A stretch of DNA of 50,115 nt, from IMG/VR virus record IMGVR_UViG_3300030106_007792, positions 16,380 through 66,494 of that record; one strand, given 5' to 3'. Made by a program: the position numbers and the translations under genes. The stretch is from a virus. Shown in pieces: positions 32,564-40,128 of the stretch (position 1 is its first letter; every line of letters starts with the position of its first letter). The notes under the pieces were generated by a model that ran no database searches, was not told the DNA's origin, and was given only the letters and a program-made list of their open reading frames with translations.

Positions 32564-33767
32564 TATTAAGCAGTGTTATAAGATTAGTAATTTTTTCCCT
32601 TTCTAATGAAGGATAATTACCGATGTACCAACTATAATTATGCACGTGCTCAATATTTGCAAAGCTTTGCTGTAATGCTTGATCAGTCATTCCTACTTGC
32701 CATGACCTACCTATTTTTTCCGCATGTCTACTAATATATGGCTGTCTAAGTTGATTACCACCACCAGATAAACCACGTCTAAATTCTATATTATTTGATT
32801 TAAGCATACTTTCGACTTTATTACGTTGCGTTATATCAGCTTCTTTCATTATAACAATAAAAGCATAATTACTTTGACCTTTAGTATCTAAAGTAGTAAC
32901 ATATTTTGTTGAATCTAATTTAGATAAAAAATATTCGAAATTATCGCGACGTATATCATTATTACTATCAAGAGATTTAATTTGCGATAAACCTAAGACT
33001 GCGTTAAGTTCTGTACTTCTAAAATTATACGCTGGTGATAGAAATATAAAATCCGGATTTAAGTCGGGGTGATCAAGTTTAACTTGTTGTTTAAAGTCTT
33101 CACTCTTACACTCTCTAACCATACCATGGGAGCGACTAAATCTCAAGATATCATAAAATTCATCGTTATCAGTACACACCATTCCTCCTTCAATCGTAGA
33201 CAGGTGGTGTGCAAAGTAAAAACTAAAATTACTAACATCGCCTATTGAACCAGCTTTTTTATTTTTAAAAGTAGCTCCATGTGACTCGCATACATCTTCT
33301 ATTAATAGAAGATCGTGTTCTTTGCAAAGTTGTATAAGTTCATCAGTAAGACCGTTTAGACCTAATACATGCGTTAGAAATATAGCTTTTGTTCTTGTAG
33401 TAATAGCTTGTTTTAGTTTTTGAATATCAAAGCTTAAATTAGATAAATTTATATCTACAAACACAGGGTTATGTCCAGTGTTTAAAACACTAGCAACATC
33501 TGAAACCCAAGTAAGCGGTGGAACTATAACTTCACAAGGACCATACTTATATTGTAAAAGTTGCATAGTCATATAATTTGCACTTGAACCAGAGTTTACA
33601 AATACGCTATGTTTTACACCCAACCATTCTGACCACTTTGCTTCAAATTCTTCTACTTTTGGACCGTTAGTTAGTCTTGGAATTGGATCTTGCTGTAAAA
33701 AATTTACTAACTCGTTAACATCTTCACGAGTTATATTATCTGACATTAATGGTATATTATAATTCAT
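32556..33767 (-). CDS. ColD/E1-like PLP-dependent sugar 3-dehydratase
   Basis: 403 residues of the DegT/DnrJ/EryC1/StrS fold. NSGSSANYMTMQLL (~58-71) and VPPLTWVSD form the PLP pocket, and the ring-binding Asp is in LLIEDVCESHGA (~158). At the position where aminotransferases carry the PLP lysine, the sequence is FSFYFAHHLSTIEGG (~181-195): histidine replaces lysine (His187). The same substitution defines GDP-4-keto-6-deoxymannose 3-dehydratase ColD and the CDP-sugar E1 enzyme, which remove the C3 hydroxyl. So this is best read as a dehydratase making a 3,6-dideoxy-4-keto sugar, not an aminotransferase. It overlaps the thiamine-diphosphate enzyme gene by 4 bp. Confidence 0.85.
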   Translation of the reverse strand: MNYNIPLMSDNITREDVNELVNFLQQDPIPRLTNGPKVEEFEAKWSEWLGVKHSVFVNSGSSANYMTMQLLQYKYGPCEVIVPPLTWVSDVASVLNTGHNPVFVDINLSNLSFDIQKLKQAITTRTKAIFLTHVLGLNGLTDELIQLCKEHDLLLIEDVCESHGATFKNKKAGSIGDVSNFSFYFAHHLSTIEGGMVCTDNDEFYDILRFSRSHGMVRECKSEDFKQQVKLDHPDLNPDFIFLSPAYNFRSTELNAVLGLSQIKSLDSNNDIRRDNFEYFLSKLDSTKYVTTLDTKGQSNYAFIVIMKEADITQRNKVESMLKSNNIEFRRGLSGGGNQLRQPYISRHAEKIGRSWQVGMTDQALQQSFANIEHVHNYSWYIGNYPSLEREKITNLITLLNNV

Positions 33768-34294
33768 TTTTCGTTATAGTAATCACCCCACTCTACTAGT
33801 ATAGTCGATTTTCCATCTTCGCGAAGCAACGCTTTTGTATATGCAGGAAAGATATCCTCTGGTTCATCTAGACGAATAACTTCTATATTTTTACACATGC
33901 TGGAAAATGCTTCCGTATAATCACCTGTATGTTGATGATGAGGATGTAAAGGTCTTACTGATCCAACTCCTGTTCTAATAATAGCTTTAGTTTTAAAATC
34001 TGATATCATTGGAAATTTATCCAAATGATTTACAATCTGATTTGTACCTAACAGTAAAAAATTCCATCTTGGAAATATACTTACCGGTATTTTACCTGCA
34101 AGAGCAATTCCATTTGTCATACCCATTTGTAAATCTTCACATACCGGTAATTCAAGTTTTTTTTCATTTGATACATCTTTAAGTGTATTAGTCATCCCTG
34201 TACCAGCGCACTCAACAGCTTGACCTAAAAATAAAGTCTTAGGATGCTCAGCCAGCATCTCCATAGATCGTTTTAATTCATCAAAATATTTCAT
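33764..34294 (-). CDS. Thiamine-diphosphate enzyme, Pyr-domain half (E1-beta/transketolase-like)
   Basis: 176 residues from the ATG at 34294 (MKYFDELKRSMEM), chosen because it starts 2 bp after the stop of the partner gene; a longer frame is possible but would overlap it. The conserved catalytic Glu lies in LPVCEDLQMGMTNGIALAG (~residue 53), followed by PVSIFPRWNFLLLGTNQI, IIRTGVGSVRPLHPHHQHTG and a closing ILVEWGDYY. This is the pyrimidine-binding domain of E1-beta/transketolase-type enzymes without the C-terminal domain. With the adjacent PP-domain protein it should form one active enzyme that transfers or decarboxylates a keto acid. Confidence 0.75.
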   Translation of the reverse strand: MKYFDELKRSMEMLAEHPKTLFLGQAVECAGTGMTNTLKDVSNEKKLELPVCEDLQMGMTNGIALAGKIPVSIFPRWNFLLLGTNQIVNHLDKFPMISDFKTKAIIRTGVGSVRPLHPHHQHTGDYTEAFSSMCKNIEVIRLDEPEDIFPAYTKALLREDGKSTILVEWGDYYNEK

Positions 34295-34296
34295 AT

Positions 34297-34899
34297 TTAA
34301 AATTGTACACGTTGACCAGCACCAGCATGCGGCCATTTAGTTTCATATGTATAATGATATACATAGTCATCATTAATTCCATCGTATGGGTGATCTTTTG
34401 CACACCAAACTTCTTTTGTGTCAGTACAGACAGACTTACCGTTGTCCTCAATAATAAATTTAATAGGTAAGTCATGGGCTTTTGAGTATCTTAAACACTC
34501 ATCAAAAGAGCCTGTTAAAGCAGTCATATCACCAACAAAGCAATATACTTTATTTGTACCGCCACTTCGTTTAATATCTAACGCCAGACCGACACTTATA
34601 GGTAATATACCGGTAACGATAGCTGAAGAAAATACTCTATATTCTGGAAAGTTTAAAGATATAGAGCGACCTGACATAATCTCTGATTTAACTTGTTCTG
34701 GCGGTACACCTTTAAGTAAACATTGATAATGACTTCTCCAAGTACATAATACCCAATCATCTTTGTTTATATCTTTAAATATTTTAATACATTCATCTTC
34801 GTTACCTGAATAAAGATGTACAGGAGCTTTAATTTTTGAATTATTAAACTCTTCAGCTATATCTTCTTCAAAATTAATTAAATCTTTACTAGTTAGCAT
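34297..34899 (-). CDS. Thiamine-diphosphate enzyme, PP-domain half (E1-alpha-like)
   Basis: 200 residues from ATG 34899 (a GTG lies one codon upstream). WVLCTWRSHYQCLLKGVPPE corresponds to the R-x-H region of E1-alpha subunits, and GDMTALTGSFDECLRYSKAH followed by DLPIKFIIEDNGKSV is the GD-x(26-28)-DN cofactor motif. The protein is ~60% of a normal E1-alpha (~320-370), ending HAGAGQRVQF. Adjacent to the Pyr-domain half and the ColD-like dehydratase, it suggests two-carbon transfer to a keto-deoxysugar. That activity is inferred. Confidence 0.8.
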   Translation of the reverse strand: MLTSKDLINFEEDIAEEFNNSKIKAPVHLYSGNEDECIKIFKDINKDDWVLCTWRSHYQCLLKGVPPEQVKSEIMSGRSISLNFPEYRVFSSAIVTGILPISVGLALDIKRSGGTNKVYCFVGDMTALTGSFDECLRYSKAHDLPIKFIIEDNGKSVCTDTKEVWCAKDHPYDGINDDYVYHYTYETKWPHAGAGQRVQF

Positions 34900-36424
34900 C
34901 ACTATATAATTTTCTTTTAAGTTTTACTTTTGTCATCTCTTTAATATTATCTACTTGCTTTTGACCATATTTTTCTTTTACAAGATTTAAAAAAGGTTTG
35001 TAATTATGATATTCATTATAAGCATCATCTCTAAATTTTAGAATCTCACCTGCAGTACATTTATCTGTCGGTGACGGTAAGGTATTATATCCAAAGAAAG
35101 AATAGTCTTCATATGTCTTTGGTAAACTATACCCTTTATCTAATGCATCTTTATATAACTGACTACCCGGTAGAGGCATTGCAGCATAAGCATTCCATCC
35201 CATTGTACATAATCTTTTACTTAAATCAAGAGTTTTACGCATAGACGCTTGAGTATCACCCGGTAAACCAAAGATAAAATTACCCATTACGTTAATATCA
35301 GCTTCGTGTATTTGTCTAACTACCTTTTCTATATCTACTTCTTCAAACTTACCTTTTGCTACTTCTAATCTTACTTCTTTTTCACCGCTTTCAATACCTA
35401 AAGCTAACCATTTGATACCAGCAGCTCTAACAGTCTTAAGTAAATCAGGTCTTCTCACAGTATCGATCCGTGAATAAGCCCACATTGTTAATTTGTCTAC
35501 ATATGGGCGCTCACTTAAAGCTTTGCAAAGAGGTTCATAATATTTTTTATTAAACAAAAATAACTCATCTGTTATTTTTATAGTATAAACGCCTAATTCA
35601 GCTAGTTTATCAAATTCATTAATAATAAACTCCGGAGACCAATGTCTCATTAAGCTATAATTACCAGCTACACCTACTTCCTCTTCATCATTTCGATTTA
35701 AAATGTTTATCATGCAGAAGTTACATCCAAATTGACAACCTAAAGAAGTTTGTATTGCAGCATACGGAGATCTTTTTTCTTCATCATATTCAGCATGCCA
35801 CATTGGTGCTCTATATAAGTCAAGCGGCTTATCTTTATATGGTAAAAGGTCCCAAGCATAACCTGGTAAGTCAATATCCATTCTATCTCGCGGAACAACT
35901 GCTTCAGATTGATTAAATGTAGGTTCGCCATTCTTTCTCCAGGCAATTCCTTTAATATCTTCTAAATTGTTTATATCAATCTCATCTAAAGATAAAATAT
36001 TTCTTAAAGCATAAACACCTTCGTTAGTAAAACAAAAATCTATCGAAGGTTCGTCACGTAATGCTTTAATTGGTAAAGCTTGTACATGTGATCCGACATA
36101 AGCAATTGGTGTTTTAATATTATTAGCTTTTAAATGGTTAGAAAGGTATACAGAGCCTGACATATTAACTGTACCAGCATTAACATTTTGACCATATACA
36201 ACAAAACAAACTAACCGCGGTTTAAGTTCCTTAACTCTTTCGAGAACATCATCAGCATTTAATTGCTCAGCATTTGCATCACATATTGCTACTTTATATC
36301 CAATAGATCTGCACGATTCAGCTAATAATAAAGCCCAGGTTGGTGGTTCAATAGCCGCATACGTTGTTGCTAAGTCTTGATATATACCCTTTGTATTACC
36401 TGGTGTTATAAACAGTACATCCAT
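34889..36424 (-). CDS. B12-binding-type radical SAM enzyme
   Basis: 511 residues. The N-terminal ~190 residues form a cobalamin-binding-like Rossmann domain (VLFITPGN, PPTWALLLAESCR-x-x-GYKVAICDANAEQL, AYVGSHVQALP), but the classical D-x-H-x-x-G is not present. The radical SAM motif is C230-x3-C234-x2-C237 in SLGCQFGCNFC, followed by TIKITDELFLF and GIESG-x-KEV and ending FGLPGDTQASM. This architecture is used by methyltransferases, cyclases and some C-C bond-forming enzymes. In this operon it may alkylate or rearrange the sugar. It overlaps the E1-alpha-like gene by ~11 bp. Confidence 0.85.
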   Translation of the reverse strand: MDVLFITPGNTKGIYQDLATTYAAIEPPTWALLLAESCRSIGYKVAICDANAEQLNADDVLERVKELKPRLVCFVVYGQNVNAGTVNMSGSVYLSNHLKANNIKTPIAYVGSHVQALPIKALRDEPSIDFCFTNEGVYALRNILSLDEIDINNLEDIKGIAWRKNGEPTFNQSEAVVPRDRMDIDLPGYAWDLLPYKDKPLDLYRAPMWHAEYDEEKRSPYAAIQTSLGCQFGCNFCMINILNRNDEEEVGVAGNYSLMRHWSPEFIINEFDKLAELGVYTIKITDELFLFNKKYYEPLCKALSERPYVDKLTMWAYSRIDTVRRPDLLKTVRAAGIKWLALGIESGEKEVRLEVAKGKFEEVDIEKVVRQIHEADINVMGNFIFGLPGDTQASMRKTLDLSKRLCTMGWNAYAAMPLPGSQLYKDALDKGYSLPKTYEDYSFFGYNTLPSPTDKCTAGEILKFRDDAYNEYHNYKPFLNLVKEKYGQKQVDNIKEMTKVKLKRKLYSDAN

Positions 36425-37368
36425 TATAAATTTGTAAAATCTTTATTTTTAAACGTGGTAATTAACTCATAACCTTTAATAAGTTCAACAATACCATCTT
36501 CTATTGTAAATTTAGGTCTCCACCCTAAATTTTCTAGCTTTTCATTTGATACAATATAGTTTCGTTTATCAAAATCTTCAGTAAACTCTTCTTCTATTAT
36601 AACTAACTCGGGTATATATTTTTTAATAGATTGCGCTAGCTCTAATTTACTTAAATTTGCTGTAGATAAACCAACATTAAATGGTTCTCCTACACATTTA
36701 TCATAATTTTCTATTACAAATAAGAAGGTATTAGCTATATCTCTTACATGTATATAATTTCTCTTAAAAGAAGACTGAAAAAGTACTAATAATTTATCTG
36801 TAACCGCGCGGTAAACAAAATCATTTACAAGAAGGTCTAATCTCATACGTGGTGATAAACCAAATACAGTTGCTAATCTTAAAGCAACTCCAGATCGATC
36901 ACTATCTATTACAGCAGTTTCTGCATGACATTTAGTTTTTGCATAATGTGAGAGAGGTTTAAACGGACTCTCTTCAGTAATAATATTTTCTGAGGAACCG
37001 TATTGAGAGTTAGTATTAGGAATTATTAATTGTTGATCTTTAGAAGTTTTTTCAACAATTGTAATAATTTGTTCTAAATTAACTTCAGTAGCTAACTCAG
37101 GATTATTATCACATGCTGGCATGCCTACGATTGCAGCTAGTGGAATTATAATATCAAAATCTTTTAAATTAACTAATGTTGTAATATTTCTAATATCGCC
37201 TTTAATAAAGGTAAAGTCCTTATTATAGCAATACGAAGTTAAGCTTCGTTGCTTGTATGTAAGATTATCAATAACGGTTACCTTATATTTTTTATCCAGT
37301 AATGAACCTACCAATATACTTCCTAAGTAACCTGCACCTCCGGTAATTAATACTCTTTTTGATTTCAT
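36424..37368 (-). CDS. NAD-dependent nucleotide-sugar epimerase/dehydratase
   Basis: 314 residues, a standard extended SDR. It has the GxxGxxG motif in VLITGGAGYLGSILV (5-19), VIDNLTYKQRSL, GDIRN (~58-62), PLAAIVGMPACD (~76-87), and the catalytic Ser/Tyr-x3-Lys in PNTNSQYGSS...HYAKTKCHAE (~117-150). It will oxidise and rearrange a nucleotide-activated hexose or heptose (GalE, dehydratase or HldD type). It is the likely entry enzyme to the deoxysugar pathway of the downstream genes. Its start and stop overlap or abut both neighbours. Confidence 0.85.
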   Translation of the reverse strand: MKSKRVLITGGAGYLGSILVGSLLDKKYKVTVIDNLTYKQRSLTSYCYNKDFTFIKGDIRNITTLVNLKDFDIIIPLAAIVGMPACDNNPELATEVNLEQIITIVEKTSKDQQLIIPNTNSQYGSSENIITEESPFKPLSHYAKTKCHAETAVIDSDRSGVALRLATVFGLSPRMRLDLLVNDFVYRAVTDKLLVLFQSSFKRNYIHVRDIANTFLFVIENYDKCVGEPFNVGLSTANLSKLELAQSIKKYIPELVIIEEEFTEDFDKRNYIVSNEKLENLGWRPKFTIEDGIVELIKGYELITTFKNKDFTNL

Positions 37369-37371
37369 AAA

Positions 37372-37896
37372 TTAATTATCTCTATTAGATATTATAGCTT
37401 TGTTTAGATCGAATGGCCAGTTAAAATTATAGCTTTTATCATGCCATTTAACAGTATATTGATTATCTGCGCCTTCATAGTGTTCAGTCATTTTATAACT
37501 AAATAGACACTCGTGACTGATACAATAATGTCCATTAACGCAATCAGCCGGTACTAATACTTGCTGTCTTGTTTTATTATCTAAATAAAATTCTGCCCAT
37601 TTTTTTGTTGATGGTTGTGCTACAACAAGATATATTTTACCGTATAAACAAGAAATAAGTTTCCATGTCTTATTATCTCCATGTAACCCTCTAAATACTG
37701 GCCACTTGGATTTTGAAAACGTATCTAGTACAAACTCTTTGTCTTTAAAACTAACCTGCAAATATTTATCTGATGAAATTTCTTCTTTAAACTTTAAACT
37801 ATCGTAAGACTCAAAATTATGACCCCTCTCATCCTTATAAAGCTCTGGAGTAAATAGAGTTAGTCCTTTAATTTCATTTATATTAAATTGTGTCAT
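37372..37896 (-). CDS. RmlC-like nucleotide-sugar 3,5-epimerase (cupin)
   Basis: 174 residues, the family size. The RmlC layout is present: LTLFTPELYKDERGHNFESY, then FSKSKWPVFRGLHGDNKTWK followed by LISCLYGKIYLVVAQP (catalytic His in RGLHGD ~residue 72), LVPADCVNGHYCISHECLFSYK and a terminal YTVKWHDKSYNFNWP. It epimerises 4-keto-6-deoxy sugars at C3 and/or C5, so it fits between the upstream SDR and the ColD-like dehydratase. The C-terminal Asp is in WHDKS. It begins 1 bp into the end of the next-upstream gene. Confidence 0.8.
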   Translation of the reverse strand: MTQFNINEIKGLTLFTPELYKDERGHNFESYDSLKFKEEISSDKYLQVSFKDKEFVLDTFSKSKWPVFRGLHGDNKTWKLISCLYGKIYLVVAQPSTKKWAEFYLDNKTRQQVLVPADCVNGHYCISHECLFSYKMTEHYEGADNQYTVKWHDKSYNFNWPFDLNKAIISNRDN

Positions 37897-38201
37897 TAAA
37901 ATTTTACCTTCCCTCTAATAATATCAAATAACATAATCCAATCACATACTTTAGCTTTTATTGGATGTTTAAAAGCTGCGGGTTTGTTCTTTTCAAAAAA
38001 AAAGTGACCAGACCAAGCAAACGGGTACACAATAAATGGTAATAACAACACCAACGGTAGAAAGAATAAGCTTATTGTTAATAAATATATAACTAATATT
38101 AAGTATAATATTGTCATTACTTGACCTAATACATGCAACCTTCTACAAATTTTATTTTGATGTAAAGATAAATAATGTTTATAATAATCTTTAATTTTCA
38201 T
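37896..38201 (-). CDS. Mpo1/DUF962-like membrane protein
   Basis: 101 residues starting MKIKDYYKHYLSLHQN at ATG 38201; the frame stays open ~100 bp upstream but that part overlaps the neighbouring gene. LHQNKICRRLHVLGQV, two hydrophobic stretches (about residues 30-60) and PFAWSGHFFFEKNKPAAFKH reproduce the DUF962/Mpo1 pattern, whose conserved histidines bind iron. Yeast Mpo1 is a dioxygenase that shortens 2-hydroxy fatty acids. Two or three membrane helices are likely. A role in altering host lipid or lipid A is possible but unproven. Confidence 0.75.
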   Translation of the reverse strand: MKIKDYYKHYLSLHQNKICRRLHVLGQVMTILYLILVIYLLTISLFFLPLVLLLPFIVYPFAWSGHFFFEKNKPAAFKHPIKAKVCDWIMLFDIIRGKVKF

Positions 38202-38622
38202 CTTTAAAAATATCCCAGTTTTGTAAATCAGATTTAAGTTCAGCAGCCAAACAATCAGTTTTAAGATCAACTCTTTCACCAAGTTCGTTTGAAATAACAT
38301 TTTTAGCTGTATTTCTTACACCATTAATTGAATGGGTTAATTTAAGTAACAGAGCTTCATTATCATCTGCACTGCTTCGTACCTTACTTTCATTCTCCCA
38401 AATATATCTATTGGAAAGCATAACTATACTAATAGCTCTTATTAGCTCTGCTGTTAAGTTAACATCTTTTTCTTTAATAATTTCATCGATATCGTGCTTA
38501 ATATCATTTATTTCTTTATCATAAGCTTCTTTATTTTCTGGAATAAAGATTGACTTTAATTGACAGATTGTCATTCTATCAATTAACTCTGCAAACGTTG
38601 GTAAGTATTTTCTATTTGACAT
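38191..38622 (-). CDS. Glycosyltransferase-associated helical protein
   Basis: 143 residues, nearly all helical: LPTFAELIDRMTICQLKSIF at the N-terminus and LSNRYIWENESKVRSSADDN, ALLLKLTHSINGVRNTAKNV in the middle. Proteins with an ELIDR-x-[ST]-I-x-x-x-K opening and an N-x-x-x-W-x-x-E-x-x-x-R centre occur beside glycosyltransferases in many bacteria and phages (DUF4254-like); their function is not established to my knowledge. Overlaps: 11 bp with each neighbour. Confidence 0.5.
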   Translation of the reverse strand: MSNRKYLPTFAELIDRMTICQLKSIFIPENKEAYDKEINDIKHDIDEIIKEKDVNLTAELIRAISIVMLSNRYIWENESKVRSSADDNEALLLKLTHSINGVRNTAKNVISNELGERVDLKTDCLAAELKSDLQNWDIFKDEN

Positions 38623-39394
38623 TTTTAATTTCTTTTAAGGTTTTTATAACTGCATCTATCTCAGTATCAGGTACTGATGTAGGACCCACTCCATGTTTAT
38701 CTGTAAATTTACTCCATGCATCTTGAATATTAGATTGCCAGTCTTTTCTCGGTCTAATAGCAGAACTATTCTCTGAGCAAGCTTGTTCTTCAACATAATC
38801 AAGACTATTACTAATATCTGGCCACCACCAATACGGGGTACAATATTTCTTTTTAGCTAATTGATAAGAGTGGTCTACATGCTCAAACGCGTTAGTATAA
38901 TTTTCATCATATATACCTACATCTTCTAAGCACTCTTTTGTGTAAAAACAAACAGCACCTACACAATGTTGGTTTAAAGCAATTTGAATGTTATTATAAT
39001 CAATAAGCTTACGTGGAACAGGCTTACCACCACTTATTCCAGCTTTATTTGCCGGTCCGTGATAAGCAAACATAAAGTGATGTATACCTGTCTCCTTATA
39101 AGCTTTAATATATTGTTTAAATAGGTTATCTTTAAACATCATATCATCTTCAACTAAAATAACATAATTGCAACCTTCATCTAATAGATATTCAATTGCA
39201 ATGTTTTTTGCCTTACCAACACCTTCACCACCTTTTGTTTGTATAACTGCTGCTCTGCTATTATAAAGAGGGCCTTTACCATCATTCACAACAACAATAC
39301 TATCACACCACTCTTCTTTAATTGATTCTCTACATTTTTTAAAGAATTCTGGACGATTACATGTAATAATTCCTACACCTATCTTTTCACTCAT
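38612..39394 (-). CDS. GT2-family glycosyltransferase
   Basis: 260 residues. IGVGIITCNRPEFFKKCRES opens the GT-A fold, GVGKAKNIAIEYLLDEGCNY leads into ILVEDDMMFKDN (~77-88), which holds the metal-binding acidic pair, and CFYTKECLEDVGIYDENY, then NAFEHVDHSYQLAKK, is the acceptor-side E-x-x-D region typical of GT2 enzymes. No membrane helix. It is one of four glycosyltransferase-like genes in this cluster. Confidence 0.85.
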   Translation of the reverse strand: MSEKIGVGIITCNRPEFFKKCRESIKEEWCDSIVVVNDGKGPLYNSRAAVIQTKGGEGVGKAKNIAIEYLLDEGCNYVILVEDDMMFKDNLFKQYIKAYKETGIHHFMFAYHGPANKAGISGGKPVPRKLIDYNNIQIALNQHCVGAVCFYTKECLEDVGIYDENYTNAFEHVDHSYQLAKKKYCTPYWWWPDISNSLDYVEEQACSENSSAIRPRKDWQSNIQDAWSKFTDKHGVGPTSVPDTEIDAVIKTLKEIKNVK

Positions 39395-40113
39395 AACCCA
39401 AACTTCTTGTATAGTTCTCTTTCTTTCTCTTCTTGATCTAAAGCCATTTTTTGTTGAGTTACTAACTGCTCTAATTCATCTATATTATTAAAAATTGATT
39501 CATCATCTCCATACATACCGCCTTCTGCAGTAATATATTGCTGTATAAGATCTATTCTCTCTTGTCCTTTGTGAGGTAATTCAATTATACAAGGTGAATC
39601 ACCCTTTGGAAAAAACACATCTGATTCAGGGTTTTGAGAATATTGTAAATACATTGAATGAAATATATTATCAATCTCTGTTATAAAATTTTTATCAATA
39701 TCTCTTACTCCATCATCTTCAATAGACTGTGATTCATCAAATCTACATAAAAATATAATATCTAAAAATCTCATTGACTCTTTCATAAGTTCAATTTGCT
39801 CTTGAATATATGAATTGGAAAAACCATCAATCTTCTTTTCATTACACCATAAAGAATAAACAATATTATCTAATGGACATCTATCATATATAATATTACT
39901 GTCTTTATCTGCAGATTGAACTTGATCAATCATAAAGTTCAATATTTTTTCTTGTGTATCAGTAGTAGTGTTTGAAGAATGAGGTAAATTTTCTTCTTGT
40001 AAAACTTCCCTATAAGTCTTTTTTGGGGTTATATAATTATCCCATGTATATAAAAAACTTTTTACAAGTGTTGTTTTACCACTATTCCCTGTCCCTGAAA
40101 ATGCAATTCTCAT
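39391..40113 (-). CDS. P-loop kinase/NTPase
   Basis: 240 residues. Walker A is GTGNSGKTTL (7-16), and DRCPLDNIVYSLW near residue 103 resembles the DR-x-x-x-D lid and substrate motif of nucleoside and NadR-type kinases. Two further acidic helical segments lie in the C-terminal third, ending in a charged coiled-coil tail (LEQLVTQQKMALDQEEKERE). A kinase acting on a small molecule or nucleotide is likely; the substrate is not evident. It is first in the minus-strand run after QueE, whose stop lies 16 bp upstream. Confidence 0.65.
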   Translation of the reverse strand: MRIAFSGTGNSGKTTLVKSFLYTWDNYITPKKTYREVLQEENLPHSSNTTTDTQEKILNFMIDQVQSADKDSNIIYDRCPLDNIVYSLWCNEKKIDGFSNSYIQEQIELMKESMRFLDIIFLCRFDESQSIEDDGVRDIDKNFITEIDNIFHSMYLQYSQNPESDVFFPKGDSPCIIELPHKGQERIDLIQQYITAEGGMYGDDESIFNNIDELEQLVTQQKMALDQEEKERELYKKFGL

Positions 40114-40128
40114 ACTATATATATGTCG

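Noticed and set aside
32556-33767. Annotation as a DegT/DnrJ sugar aminotransferase
   Set aside because: The PLP lysine is replaced by His in an AHH motif, so the dehydratase (ColD/E1) reading is preferred.
37896-38300. A 134-residue version of the Mpo1-like protein
   Set aside because: The extra N-terminal part overlaps ~100 bp of the neighbouring gene and does not match the family; MKIKDYYKHYL is the family start.
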